This document shows positions 19,059 to 27,455 of a DNA stretch of 64,000 nucleotides, piece by piece (position 1 is the stretch's first letter; every line of letters starts with the position of its first letter). The translations under genes were made by a program, and so were the position numbers. Origin of the DNA: Pseudoalteromonas sp. MEBiC 03607 (GTDB lineage: Bacteria; Pseudomonadota; Gammaproteobacteria; Enterobacterales; Alteromonadaceae); the NCBI RefSeq assembly GCF_004792295.1, contig NZ_SRRY01000002.1, forward strand, positions 124,001 through 188,000. The letters run 5' to 3'. The notes beneath the pieces were generated by a model, which searched no databases, was not told where the DNA came from, and saw only the letters and a list, made by a program, of their open reading frames with translations.

Positions 19059-19449
19059 TGTTATTTGTTTGCCATGTTTATTACACCAGCTTTAAAGTAT
19101 CTATTTAAGAACCATAATGATAGTATTGTTTCTGTTAGTATTTTAATTATAAATCAGTGGCTTATTATTTAGTTCCTGTTTTAAATGCAAGTGTTTTTGA
19201 CTGTATAAACTTGTGATTCACTATAAAACATAAATTACAAAAAATAAGATAAAATATTCTTAACGCCGATTTTGTCATATCTGTCACCGAATTTTTATTA
19301 TCACTTTTTGACCACCTCCCCCTATTCTGAGTTTGAGTTTAACAAGCTGTTAACTACCAAAAATCAGTTTAAAAACCGACAACAATAAATCGTTTTTGCA
19401 GGGGCTAAAACCTCTTATACAAAAACAGAACACACAACTGGAGATAGGC
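19059..19449. other. 391-base regulatory region upstream of the TonB-dependent receptor
   Basis: Divergent spacer between cutC and the receptor gene. It contains TGTCAT (19273-19278) and TGTCAC (19282-19287), a PhoB-like pair but 9 bases apart instead of 11. A TTAACAAGCTGTTAAC near-palindrome lies around 19339-19354 and could be an operator. No gene is seen. The receptor message probably starts in its last 100 bases. Confidence 0.4.
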
Positions 19450-22239
19450 ATGGGCAAGCAAACTGTAATAAAAACAAAAGGGCAGGGAAGGCATTTTAAG
19501 CGTAATGCAATTTTGATTTCGCTACTGGCTGCAGTTAATACAAGTTACGCGGCAGAGCAAGTAAATGATGATGTAGAAGTGATTGAGGTACGTGGTATTC
19601 GTTCTTCAACCGCAGAAAACTTAGCAATAAAACGACTTTCAGCTGCAACTGTCGATGCAATTACAGCAGAGGATATTGGTAAATTTCCTGATAAAAATGT
19701 CGCTGATTCATTGCAACGTGTATCGGGCGTTTTGATTGACCGCGATGGTGGCGAAGGTAGCCGTGTCAGTATTCGCGGTACGTCACCTGATTGGACACTT
19801 ACCCAATTAAACGGTAACTATATCGCTTCATCAGGTTCTGGTACTCCTACCCGTAGTTTTAATTACACGCTATTGCCATCAAGCATGATCAAAAGTGTAG
19901 AAGTATACAAAAGTGCTGAAGCTCGCATTGATGAAGGCGGTATTGGTGGTACAGTTATTTTACACACCCGTAAACCACTTGAAATGGAAGCAAACTCAGG
20001 GGCGTTAAGCGCTGAGGTAACTTACGATGATGTGTCTGAAGACACTAAGCCGCAAGTTAATGTGCTGTATTCATGGAAAAATGACGACGAAAACTTTGGT
20101 GTGCTTGCCGGATTTACTCGTCAAGATCGCACCGTAACAACCATCACTAACAACGCCTCACACTGGCGTTTTCACTCAGATACGGTTGAAGGGGCAGAGC
20201 GCCCAGCGCTTGTAGACCAAGCAACTGGCGAAGTGTACAACAATGTGTGGGCGCCTCGTGCTATGTACGTTACAAACTCAAACCAAGACCGTACACGCGA
20301 TGGTTATCAAGTGGCTGTTCAGTGGGCACCGAGTGACAGACTTGATTTAAACTTTAACTATTTTGGCGCCAAGCTAGGCTATGACCAATCTAGTCAAGCC
20401 ATTACTTTTGCCGAGTGGAACGATAACCACAACCCGTATTACGGTATTGTGCTTGATGGCGATACGGTGGTTGCCTATGGTAATGCTGATAACGGTTTAC
20501 TGAATGACAATAACTGGGGTGATGCCGATGTAAATGGCGGTGTGCCCGTTCGTCGTGGTTTGTTATCGCCGCAGTTGACAGGGCGTGAACGCTTTGGTGA
20601 GTCAAAATCAAATACCTATGATTTTGAAGGCACTTATTATGGCGATACTTACAGCGTTACATTAAAGCTTGGTCATACCGAAGCTGAAGGTGGTACTTCA
20701 AAAGAAACCTACGCTAATATTGATGCACGATTAGGCTCAGTAAATAGCTGGTTATGGTCAATTGAAAACGGAAAACCAAGCTACGAATTGTCGACTGATT
20801 TAGCTACCGATAAACAAGCGTACCAATATTATGATTGGTTTGATTCTTACTCATCAGAAAATGAAGACTCAGAAGATTACATTCAAACTGATGTAAAATT
20901 TGACCTTGATGGCAGCTTTTTCACCCGTGTCTATGTGGGGGCTAAATACCGCGACCACGAAATTAAAGGTATTCGTAACGACTTTCGTTGGGATGACGGC
21001 ATAGCGGATAACGGTGGTTACCGTGGTTATTTACCGGGAACTGAGTGGTTCCATAATCCAGATTTTCACCCGGATGCACCAACATTGGTGAGCGACCATG
21101 TGGTTGATAACAGTGCGGGTGATACAGGTGCATTTAACTTCTTAGCGTTTGATTTTGGAGCGCTTGATAACTACTTAAAAGAGAACTTTAGCCAGACAGT
21201 TGTGCCTTCACTGTCGGGTACCTATGCCCTTGAAGAGAAAATTTGGTCTGTTTACACACAAGCTGATTTCGAATGGCAAGATTTCCGCGGTAATGTTGGT
21301 GTGCGCTATGTAAATACAGAGCTTAGTACTTTGACTTACGACGAAGTCATTGGCCATGATGATAATGATACTGACCCGAATGAACGCAGTAGTGATGGCA
21401 GTGAAGTATTACCAAGCTTTAACTTAGCATGGGATGCAACCGAAGACCTTGTCGTTCGCTTTGCTGCAGCGCGCACAATGGCAAGAGTGAGTTATTCAGA
21501 CTTAAGCCAAGCGGAATCATACGGACCACCAGTTAACATTAACTCGCCGGATTCATGGACTGGTCGTGGTACAGGTACTTCTGTAAACACCGGGCTTGAA
21601 CCTATGTTATCTGATCAATTCGATTTAGGTATTGAATGGTATTACGATGATGGCTCTGCGCTAGGGGCAACTTTATTCTCTAAGGATATTTCTAATTTAC
21701 CGATTTCATCAGTGGAAATAGTTGAGCGTGAGCACAATTGTTGTAATGGCCCAATTGAAGTTGAAATGAACACCAAAGTAGGTGGCGGTGATGCAAAATC
21801 AGAAGGCTTAGAGCTATTCTTCCAGCATTCGTTTGATAATGGCTTTGGTATTTTAACCAACTATACCTACACAGATACCAGCACCAGCGAAGTATCGACT
21901 GACGGGCAAAAAACAAAGGCTGAAATTCCAGGCACGGCTAAGCACCAATATAATGTGTCGGTGTATTTTGAGAATGACGACTTTAGTGTTCGTGCGTCTT
22001 ACAACTGGAAAGATGACCGTGCCAACGGTATTCACCAAGGCTACAACTTATATACCAAAGACTATGGTCAGCTTGATGTGAATGCCTCTTATAACCTAAC
22101 AGAGGATCTTTCGTTTACCGCGTCAGTTGTAAACCTAACAGAAGAGTTAGAAGAAGGTTATTGGAAACAAAGTAATCGCTTTACCTATAACCAATATTCG
22201 GGCCGCCGTTTTTACCTAGGCGCAAATTATAGCTTCTAA
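19450..22239 (+). CDS. TonB-dependent receptor, carbohydrate type
   Basis: Outer-membrane active transporter. I place the start at ATG 19450, with GGAG six bases upstream, and not at TTG 19396; this gives 929 residues. A long signal peptide ends near SYA. A TonB-box-like VEVIEVRG follows. The plug has EDIGKFPDKNVADSLQRVSG and RVSIRGTSPDWTLTQLNG, typical of the large carbohydrate receptors of marine Alteromonadales and Xanthomonads. The barrel ends in the terminal Phe of YLGANYSF. It is separated from the GMC/DUF1080 operon only by the regulator, kinase and cutC, so it probably imports the glycoside for that pathway. Confidence 0.9.
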   Translation: MGKQTVIKTKGQGRHFKRNAILISLLAAVNTSYAAEQVNDDVEVIEVRGIRSSTAENLAIKRLSAATVDAITAEDIGKFPDKNVADSLQRVSGVLIDRDGGEGSRVSIRGTSPDWTLTQLNGNYIASSGSGTPTRSFNYTLLPSSMIKSVEVYKSAEARIDEGGIGGTVILHTRKPLEMEANSGALSAEVTYDDVSEDTKPQVNVLYSWKNDDENFGVLAGFTRQDRTVTTITNNASHWRFHSDTVEGAERPALVDQATGEVYNNVWAPRAMYVTNSNQDRTRDGYQVAVQWAPSDRLDLNFNYFGAKLGYDQSSQAITFAEWNDNHNPYYGIVLDGDTVVAYGNADNGLLNDNNWGDADVNGGVPVRRGLLSPQLTGRERFGESKSNTYDFEGTYYGDTYSVTLKLGHTEAEGGTSKETYANIDARLGSVNSWLWSIENGKPSYELSTDLATDKQAYQYYDWFDSYSSENEDSEDYIQTDVKFDLDGSFFTRVYVGAKYRDHEIKGIRNDFRWDDGIADNGGYRGYLPGTEWFHNPDFHPDAPTLVSDHVVDNSAGDTGAFNFLAFDFGALDNYLKENFSQTVVPSLSGTYALEEKIWSVYTQADFEWQDFRGNVGVRYVNTELSTLTYDEVIGHDDNDTDPNERSSDGSEVLPSFNLAWDATEDLVVRFAAARTMARVSYSDLSQAESYGPPVNINSPDSWTGRGTGTSVNTGLEPMLSDQFDLGIEWYYDDGSALGATLFSKDISNLPISSVEIVEREHNCCNGPIEVEMNTKVGGGDAKSEGLELFFQHSFDNGFGILTNYTYTDTSTSEVSTDGQKTKAEIPGTAKHQYNVSVYFENDDFSVRASYNWKDDRANGIHQGYNLYTKDYGQLDVNASYNLTEDLSFTASVVNLTEELEEGYWKQSNRFTYNQYSGRRFYLGANYSF

Positions 22240-22266
22240 TACTAGATATGTTGTTTGTTGCAACCT

Positions 22267-22302
22267 AAAAAGGTACTTTTATATAAGTACCTTTTTCTTT
22301 TT
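22267..22302 (+). terminator. intrinsic terminator of the TonB-dependent receptor
   Basis: Perfect 12 bp stem AAAAAGGTACTT / AAGTACCTTTTT around a 6-base loop, followed by CTTTTTT. Confidence 0.92.
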
Positions 22303-22312
22303 TAAGACAATA

Positions 22313-22729
22313 ATGATTGAATTTGTAGCGACTACCGAGCAAGACAAATCCTATTTACTCGAGTTAAGGTTAAATACCATGGTTGAGCACTTAGAGAATC
22401 AGGGATTATTTTTATCACTTGAGCAGCATCAAGCACGAGTGGCAGAGCACTTTGAGCACAGTCATTTAGTGTTAAATAACGGGCAATGTGTAGGCGCTGC
22501 CAAGTTCATAGTTAGTGAGCAAGCAATTAGTTTATTACAGCTACAAATTGCACCTAAAGAGCAGGGCAAGGGGCTAGGCACAAAGGTGTTAGATGCACTA
22601 AAAGCGCAAACATCAGAAATTAATTTAACGGTGCTAAAAGCGAACCCAGCGTATGGGCTATATCAACGGGCAGGGTTTAAAACTCTAGGCGAAGATGACT
22701 ACGAGTTTCATATGCAGTGGCAAAAATAA
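22313..22729 (+). CDS. GNAT-family N-acetyltransferase
   Basis: 138-residue acetyltransferase. The acetyl-CoA loop is LQIAPKEQGKGLGTKVLDAL (motif A, about residues 77-96) and motif B contains NPAYGLYQRAGFKTLGEDDYEFHMQW. Substrate unknown. It starts with ATG shortly after the receptor terminator and lies convergent to minE. Confidence 0.88.
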   Translation: MIEFVATTEQDKSYLLELRLNTMVEHLENQGLFLSLEQHQARVAEHFEHSHLVLNNGQCVGAAKFIVSEQAISLLQLQIAPKEQGKGLGTKVLDALKAQTSEINLTVLKANPAYGLYQRAGFKTLGEDDYEFHMQWQK

Positions 22730-22740
22730 ATACAGCAGAA

Positions 22741-22780
22741 ATAAAAAAGGGCGCTGTTAAGAATAACTAAGCGCCCAATT
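22741..22780 (-). terminator. intrinsic terminator of the min operon
   Basis: On the minus strand GGGCGCT pairs with AGCGCCC (22776-22770 and 22755-22749) across a 14-base loop, followed by TTTTTT. It sits just after the minE stop. Reading from the other side it also serves the GNAT gene. Confidence 0.85.
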
Positions 22781-22784
22781 TTGA

Positions 22785-23048
22785 CTATTTCTTTTCTTCG
22801 TCAGGTAAAGTGACGTTTAGCTCAAGTACCGCTAAGTCATCTTCGTTTTGGTCAAACTGCACCTGAACTGCATCACTGTTTACATTCACATATTTACGAA
22901 TAACATCAAGGATGTCTTGTTTTAGCTGTGGTAAATAATCTGGTGTACCACGCTGTGAACGTTCGTGCGCGACGATGATCTGCAATCGCTCTTTTGCAAG
23001 TGACGCACTGCTTTTCTTTTCTGAGCGGAAGTAGTCAAGTAAAGACAC
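22785..23048 (-). CDS. minE: cell division topological specificity factor MinE
   Basis: MinE stimulates the ATPase of MinD and drives the pole-to-pole oscillation that keeps the division septum at mid-cell. I start it at GTG 23048 (87 residues, [12 protein letters not shown]), which has GGAGG six bases upstream and matches the N-terminus of known MinE; the longer TTG frame would begin inside that ribosome site. The anti-MinCD segment [17 protein letters not shown] is intact. It starts 2 bases after the minD stop. Confidence 0.95.
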   Translation of the reverse strand: MSLLDYFRSEKKSSASLAKERLQIIVAHERSQRGTPDYLPQLKQDILDVIRKYVNVNSDAVQVQFDQNEDDLAVLELNVTLPDEEKK

Positions 23049-23049
23049 A

Positions 23050-23859
23050 TTAACCTCCAAAAATCCGTTTAAATAAGCCTTTCTTCTCTACGTCTAAGAA
23101 ACGAAAATCAACAGTTTCGCCTAATAAACGATTGATAGCATCAGTGTACGCTTGGCCTGCATCCGATTCAGAATCTAAGATAACCGGTTGACCAGAGTTT
23201 GATGCACTTAGTACAGCTTGTGATTCTGGAATAACGCCCAGTAGTTTAATCGCTAAGATTTCTTGTACGTCTTCTACCGAAAGCATTTCGCCTTTTTCAA
23301 CACGCTCAGGATTATAGCGAGTTAATAGTAAGTGTTCTTTAACGCTTTCAAGGCCTTCTTCAGCACGTTTTGATTTGCTGTGTAAAATACCTAGGATACG
23401 GTCAGAGTCACGTACTGATGATACTTCTGGATTAGTTGTAACAATCGCTTCGTCAGCGAAGTACATTGCCATCATTGCACCGGCTTCGATACCTGCTGGT
23501 GAATCACACACAATGTAATCAAAATCTTTTTTCAGCTCGTTTAGTACACGCTCAACACCATCACGGGTAAGGGCATCTTTATCGCGGGTTTGTGAAGCAG
23601 GTAAAATATGTAACTTATCAACGCGTTTATCTTTGATAAGCGCTTGGTTAAGGTTTGCTTCACCATTGATTACGTTTACGAAATCATAAACAACGCGGCG
23701 CTCACAACCCATGATAAGGTCAAGATTACGCAGACCAATATCAAAATCGATAATAACGGTTTTAAAGCCCTTAAGCGCTAAACCTGTGCCAATCGCAGCA
23801 CTCGATGTGGTTTTACCAACACCACCTTTACCAGAAGTAACGACAATCACTTTTGCCAT
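23050..23859 (-). CDS. minD: septum site-determining protein MinD
   Basis: Membrane-binding ATPase of the ParA/MinD family, 269 residues. The deviant Walker A motif GKGGVGKT is at 10-17, with signature Lys11 and Lys16. [18 protein letters not shown] and [10 protein letters not shown] are the switch regions. The C-terminus [11 protein letters not shown] is the amphipathic membrane-targeting helix. It is the middle gene of minC-minD-minE, 5 bases after minC. Confidence 0.97.
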   Translation of the reverse strand: MAKVIVVTSGKGGVGKTTSSAAIGTGLALKGFKTVIIDFDIGLRNLDLIMGCERRVVYDFVNVINGEANLNQALIKDKRVDKLHILPASQTRDKDALTRDGVERVLNELKKDFDYIVCDSPAGIEAGAMMAMYFADEAIVTTNPEVSSVRDSDRILGILHSKSKRAEEGLESVKEHLLLTRYNPERVEKGEMLSVEDVQEILAIKLLGVIPESQAVLSASNSGQPVILDSESDAGQAYTDAINRLLGETVDFRFLDVEKKGLFKRIFGG

Positions 23860-23864
23860 GAGAT

Positions 23865-24569
23865 TTATCCTTTAACCAAAGCTGAAATTTCTAATGAATC
23901 ATTTTTTTGTTGGATTTGTACTGCGCTACCCCAGTGTTCACCCTGAAGAGAGTCGCTGATCCAATAACTACCATTAATTGAAACAAGTTCTGCTTCTAAT
24001 TTTTGGCAAAATATATGTGCTTCGTTGTAACCTTTTGCCCCTGCAATTGCACGGCCGCGAAGAGTGCCATAAATGTGCACGTTACCGTCGCTTATTACTT
24101 CGGCGCCATGACTTACAGAACCAATCACGATTAGGTCGCGGTCTTTTGCGTATACTTGCTGACCAGAGCGTACAGTGCCGCTAATAACCTGCGCAGGCAA
24201 ATGAACGGTTTTTTCAACGATAGATGTATTTGTTTGTTGTTTAGCGGTTGCACCCTTAACGTCTTGTGAATAATTTAACACCGACAGGCCTGCAGCTTTC
24301 GCGCTTTCGTTTTGCTCTTGAGAGCCATTGCAAACGCCAACAGGGTTTAGCGAAAGACCGCTTAACATTGATTTTAAGAATGAGAAATCAAGAGTTTCGT
24401 CTTGTATGTCACTTAAGTTAATTACGATGGGGGCACCAGCAAAAAACTTAGGTGCTTGGGCGATTTTCTCATCTAACTGCTTACTTAAGAGGGATGTATC
24501 TGCTGAAAATAAATGTAAAACAGATAACGTAAAAAGGTTCCCTTTTAGCTCAAAAATTTGTTCCGACAT
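23865..24569 (-). CDS. minC: septum site-determining protein MinC
   Basis: Inhibitor of FtsZ ring formation, 234 residues. The N-terminal domain (about 1-100) begins with IFELKGNLFTLSVLHL. The C-terminal beta-helix domain (about 125-230) contains the family blocks SGQQVYAKDRDLIVIGSVSHGAEVISDG-type turns and GTLRGRAIAGAKGY, which bind MinD. It is the first gene of the operon and divergent from ycgL. Confidence 0.96.
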   Translation of the reverse strand: MSEQIFELKGNLFTLSVLHLFSADTSLLSKQLDEKIAQAPKFFAGAPIVINLSDIQDETLDFSFLKSMLSGLSLNPVGVCNGSQEQNESAKAAGLSVLNYSQDVKGATAKQQTNTSIVEKTVHLPAQVISGTVRSGQQVYAKDRDLIVIGSVSHGAEVISDGNVHIYGTLRGRAIAGAKGYNEAHIFCQKLEAELVSINGSYWISDSLQGEHWGSAVQIQQKNDSLEISALVKG

Positions 24570-24679
24570 ACACGCTCAATTGATTTGTTTTGATTAGTAT
24601 AGTTTGTATATAAACACAGGCTGAACAAGGCATACACAGTAAAAACTAATCTATTTTTTCTAACTTATTATTTGACTCA

Positions 24680-24688
24680 TGTTATAGT
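24680..24688 (+). promoter_or_regulatory. possible extended -10 promoter for ycgL-mltB
   Basis: TGT-TATAGT (24680-24688) fits an extended -10 element in the minC/ycgL divergent spacer, about 30 bases before the ycgL start. No good -35 is seen at 17 bases. Confidence 0.4.
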
Positions 24689-24724
24689 GTGCGACTTCGT
24701 TAAGCAAGATATTATAGGGCCATA

Positions 24725-25006
24725 ATGCTAACTGCGGTGTATAAAAGTATTAAAAAAGCGGATACTTACCTTTTTATTGAAAAAAGAGACGATTTTGGTC
24801 GTGTTCCTGAACCTTTACTAGAAACGTTTGGTCAACCTAAATACGTAATGATGATCAATCTTGCTAGTCGTGAAAAGTTAGGTTTTGCAGATATCGAAAC
24901 GGTTAAGCAAGCGTTAATTGATAAAGGTTTCTACTTACAATTACCACCGCCAGAAGAAAACCTGTTAACCCAATTCAAAAAAAACAAGGGAGTTGAGAGT
25001 GATTAA
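24725..25006 (+). CDS. YcgL domain-containing protein
   Basis: 93-residue protein of the YcgL family: YKSIKKADTYLFIEKRDDFG near the start, PEPLLETFGQPKYVM and GFYLQLPPPEENLL are family blocks. The family occurs next to min genes in gammaproteobacteria and is small and cytoplasmic, with no established function. AGGG stands before the ATG. Its 3' end overlaps the lytic transglycosylase gene by 8 bases, so the two are translationally linked. Confidence 0.93.
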   Translation: MLTAVYKSIKKADTYLFIEKRDDFGRVPEPLLETFGQPKYVMMINLASREKLGFADIETVKQALIDKGFYLQLPPPEENLLTQFKKNKGVESD

Positions 25007-26024
25007 AAAACTTGCCGTTATTTTACTTAGTGCCTCTTTGAGCACATCAGTACTGGCAGAAGAAAAAACCCAAGCTGATTTTGACGTTTACGTTGCTGCA
25101 TTAAAAAAAGAAGCAATTGAAAAGGGCTATGATCAAGCCTTAATCGAGCAAGCATTCGCAACGGCTAAATTTAAAAAGAAAGTAATCTCAGCAGATAAAA
25201 ATCAGCCAGAAGTAAAAGAAACCCTCGAAACTTATTTACCTAAACGTGTGCCGCAATGGAAAATTGACCGCGCGCGTAAGTTATACAAAGAAAACCAAGA
25301 CGTTCTAGAAAAAGTAGCCAAAGAATACGGCGTTCAAGCACGTTTTATTGTGGCACTTTGGGGCCTTGAAAGTAACTTCGGTAAAATCCAAGGTGGTCAC
25401 AGTGTAATTGCATCATTAGTAACACTTGCTTTTGATGGCCGCCGCGAAACTATGTACAAAAACCAACTTTGGGCAGCGCTTGATATCTTAAAAGAGGGTC
25501 ACATTACCCTTGATAAGTTTAAAGGCTCGTGGGCTGGTGCAATGGGGCAAACGCAGTTTATGCCAACCTCATTTAACGCTTACGCTGTTGATTACAATGG
25601 TGATGGCCGCAAAGATATTTGGACCACAGAAGAAGACGCATTCGCTTCAATCGCCAATTACTTAAAGCAAGCAGGGTGGAACGATGATTTAACCTGGGGT
25701 CGCCAAGTTAAATTACCTGAAGGCTTCGATAATTCAAATATTCTTAAACGCGGCACTAAAACCCGCAGCCAATGGTTAGAGTATTGGAAAGATTCAGAGC
25801 GCAGCCTTGCTGATTGGCAAGCTCTTGGGGTTCGTAAAATGGATGGTAGCGACTTACCAAACGTTGATATTACCGCCGCAATGGTAATGCCTGATGACGT
25901 AAACGGTCGTATGTATCTAGCCTACGATAACTACAAAGCACTTATGCACTGGAATCGCTCGTATTACTTTGCTACTAGTGTAGGTTACTTATCTGACCGT
26001 ATCGGTTACCCAGCGATTAAGTAA
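24999..26024 (+). CDS. membrane-bound lytic murein transglycosylase B-type
   Basis: Cleaves the MurNAc-GlcNAc bond of peptidoglycan with formation of 1,6-anhydro ends. The start is GTG 24999, with AAGGGAG six bases upstream, not the TTG at 24993; this gives 341 residues and a signal peptide MIKKLAVILLSASLSTSVLA. There is no lipobox Cys, so the enzyme is soluble in the periplasm. The catalytic Glu is about residue 124 in ALWGLESNFG, followed by GAMGQTQFMPTSF and DYNGDGRKDIW, all typical of the MltB family. The overlap with ycgL implies co-expression. Confidence 0.93.
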   Translation: MIKKLAVILLSASLSTSVLAEEKTQADFDVYVAALKKEAIEKGYDQALIEQAFATAKFKKKVISADKNQPEVKETLETYLPKRVPQWKIDRARKLYKENQDVLEKVAKEYGVQARFIVALWGLESNFGKIQGGHSVIASLVTLAFDGRRETMYKNQLWAALDILKEGHITLDKFKGSWAGAMGQTQFMPTSFNAYAVDYNGDGRKDIWTTEEDAFASIANYLKQAGWNDDLTWGRQVKLPEGFDNSNILKRGTKTRSQWLEYWKDSERSLADWQALGVRKMDGSDLPNVDITAAMVMPDDVNGRMYLAYDNYKALMHWNRSYYFATSVGYLSDRIGYPAIK

Positions 26025-26037
26025 TTGAGTAATAAAA

Positions 26038-26090
26038 GTTAGCAAGTACCAAGGGTAAAGCTACAAGTTTTACCCGAGCAACTTGCTAAC
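26038..26090 (+). terminator. large hairpin after the transglycosylase gene
   Basis: GTTAGCAAGT (26038-26047) pairs with ACTTGCTAAC (26081-26090), and inside it GGGTAAA (26053-26059) pairs with TTTACCC (26069-26075). There is no T-run, so it may protect the message 3' end or stop transcription with help of Rho. Its right arm is part of a 17-base repeat found again at the end of the GbsR gene. Confidence 0.55.
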
Positions 26091-26096
26091 TTACTC

Positions 26097-26230
26097 GGCG
26101 TTAAAACGCCTCCTACGTCGAGAAATTGTACTGGTGTAGGTCGTCATTTATGGCGACACAATCTTGAACATTTTTTGTAGGAGCGGCTTCAGCCGTGAAT
26201 TTAGATGTTCGGCGTTGAAACGCCTCCGAC
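26097..26230. repeat. first cluster of GTAG-headed REP-like palindromes
   Basis: Four elements: GGCGTTAAAACGCCTCCTAC (26098-26117, reads GTAGGAGGCGTTTTAACGCC on the minus strand); GTAGGTCG..GGCGACA (26136-26158), a near-perfect hairpin; GTAGGAGCGGCTTCAGCCGTGAAT type (26177-26200, stem CGGCT/AGCCG); and a variant of the first (26211-26230). All begin with GTAG or GTCG on one strand followed by a short hairpin, as in REP/SMAG elements mobilised by RAYT transposases. Confidence 0.8.
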
Positions 26231-26261
26231 AAACTCGCAAACTTTCCCCTCGATACAATTT

Positions 26262-26675
26262 TTAAACGTTTACTTTGAGTGCTTTTTGCAGTGCCTCTAC
26301 GTTTTTACAGCCAAGGTATATGTTTTTCCCGTCGGTTAAAGTTATTTTAACGGCTTTTCCAACTGAGGCATTATATAACCAGCCATCACTTAGCATACGT
26401 ATACCAATTCCTTGATACCATTTTGTTTGGTATGTAGAAGTATCGTCAATCTGAGATAATTCAACACTTTTGCTAATAATCCCAAACCCAAAATACCAAC
26501 GTAGCTTTTGCTTATCGATGACTATTGTTAGTGAAAAGAATAACAAAGTAATAAGCAGGTTTATCGATAATATAATTATTTTGAGGCCAGCCAGTTCAGG
26601 CGATAAAATTATAAAGGCACTAATCACTAATAAAATAATAATTAACGAGTAATTTATTTCTGTCTGTTTATACAT
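26262..26675 (-). CDS. small membrane protein with two membrane segments, function unknown
   Basis: 137 residues. Two hydrophobic helices (about 9-28 and 32-54) are followed by a beta-rich soluble half with KLRWYFGFGIISKSVELSQI, WYQGIGIRML and KAVKITLTDGKNIYLGC, which looks like a membrane PH-like domain of short bacterial proteins. No catalytic motif. It stands alone and is surrounded on both sides by REP-like repeats. The layout is like that of 8050-8502, but I see no clear sequence match. The coding frame looks sound, but function is open. Confidence 0.65.
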   Translation of the reverse strand: MYKQTEINYSLIIILLVISAFIILSPELAGLKIIILSINLLITLLFFSLTIVIDKQKLRWYFGFGIISKSVELSQIDDTSTYQTKWYQGIGIRMLSDGWLYNASVGKAVKITLTDGKNIYLGCKNVEALQKALKVNV

Positions 26676-26762
26676 AGATTAATATCCTTTTAAGTCAGAA
26701 CGTAAATAAATACTTAATTATTAGTATAGCAAAGGCAAGAGCAGATATGATTACCCGTTCAA

Positions 26763-27437
26763 ACGCGCTAAAGCACGACCTACAAAACATCGTAAGAACG
26801 GCTTCAGCCGTGAATCTTTGGATGTTTGGCTTTAAAGGCCTCTGTTGAGGGATTATATTGATGTAGGTCGTCATTTATGGCGACAAAACGTTAAATATTT
26901 TTCAAATGACGCGCTAAAGCACGACCTACAAAACATCGTAGGAACGGCTTCAGCCGTGAATCTTTGGGTGTTTTGCTTTAAACGACTCCAACACCGAAGG
27001 GGATATTGGCGTAGGTCGTCATTTATGGCGACACAATCTTGAATGCTTTCTCAAATGACGCGCTAAAGCACGACCTACAAAACATCGTAGGAACGGCTTC
27101 AGCCGTGAATCTTTGGATGTTTGGCTTTAAAGGCCTCTGTTGAGGGATTATATTGATGTAGGTCGTCATTTATGGCGACAAAACGTTAAATATTTTTCAA
27201 ATGACGCGCTAAAGCACGACCTACAAGACAACGCGCGAAACAAGTTTCACGCCTACGATGACTCCCGTAGGAACGGCTTCAGCCGTGAATCTTTGGATGT
27301 TTGGCTTTAAAGGCTTCTGTTGAGGGATTATATTGATGTAGGTCGTCATTTATGGCGACACAATCTTGAATGCTTTCTCAAATGACGCGCTAAAGCACGA
27401 CCTACAAGAGTGCGCGCGAAACAAGTTTCACGCCTAC
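26763..27437. repeat. tandem array of GTAG-headed REP-like elements
   Basis: Three main elements recur. A: GTAGGTCGTCATTTATGGCG (26863, 27011, 27158, 27338). A': GACGCGCTAAAGCACGACC plus TAC, the reverse of a GTAGGTCG element (26763 partial, 26908, 27057, 27203, 27384). B: GTAGGAACGGCTTCAGCCGT (26792 variant, 26938, 27087, 27267). A fourth, D (27233-27256 and 27414-27437), reads GTAGGCGTGAAACTTGTTTC on the minus strand. A-spacer-A'-B plus a GGCTTTAAAGGCC segment form units of 148, 147 and 180 bp; the longer unit carries a D element. Confidence 0.88.
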
Positions 27438-27455
27438 AAGGTCAAACTTGCTAAC

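Noticed and set aside
19396..19449. Earlier TTG start of the carbohydrate receptor
   Set aside because: It lacks a ribosome site and puts a charged stretch before the signal peptide, whereas ATG 19450 has GGAG at the right distance.
26845..27042. 65-codon open frame in the repeat array
   Set aside because: It consists wholly of REP-like repeats and has no ribosome site; it is not a plausible gene.
26763..27437. Regular repeats that could be a CRISPR array
   Set aside because: The stretches between the repeats are themselves repeated, the repeats are several GTAG-headed palindrome families in both orientations, and no cas gene is near.
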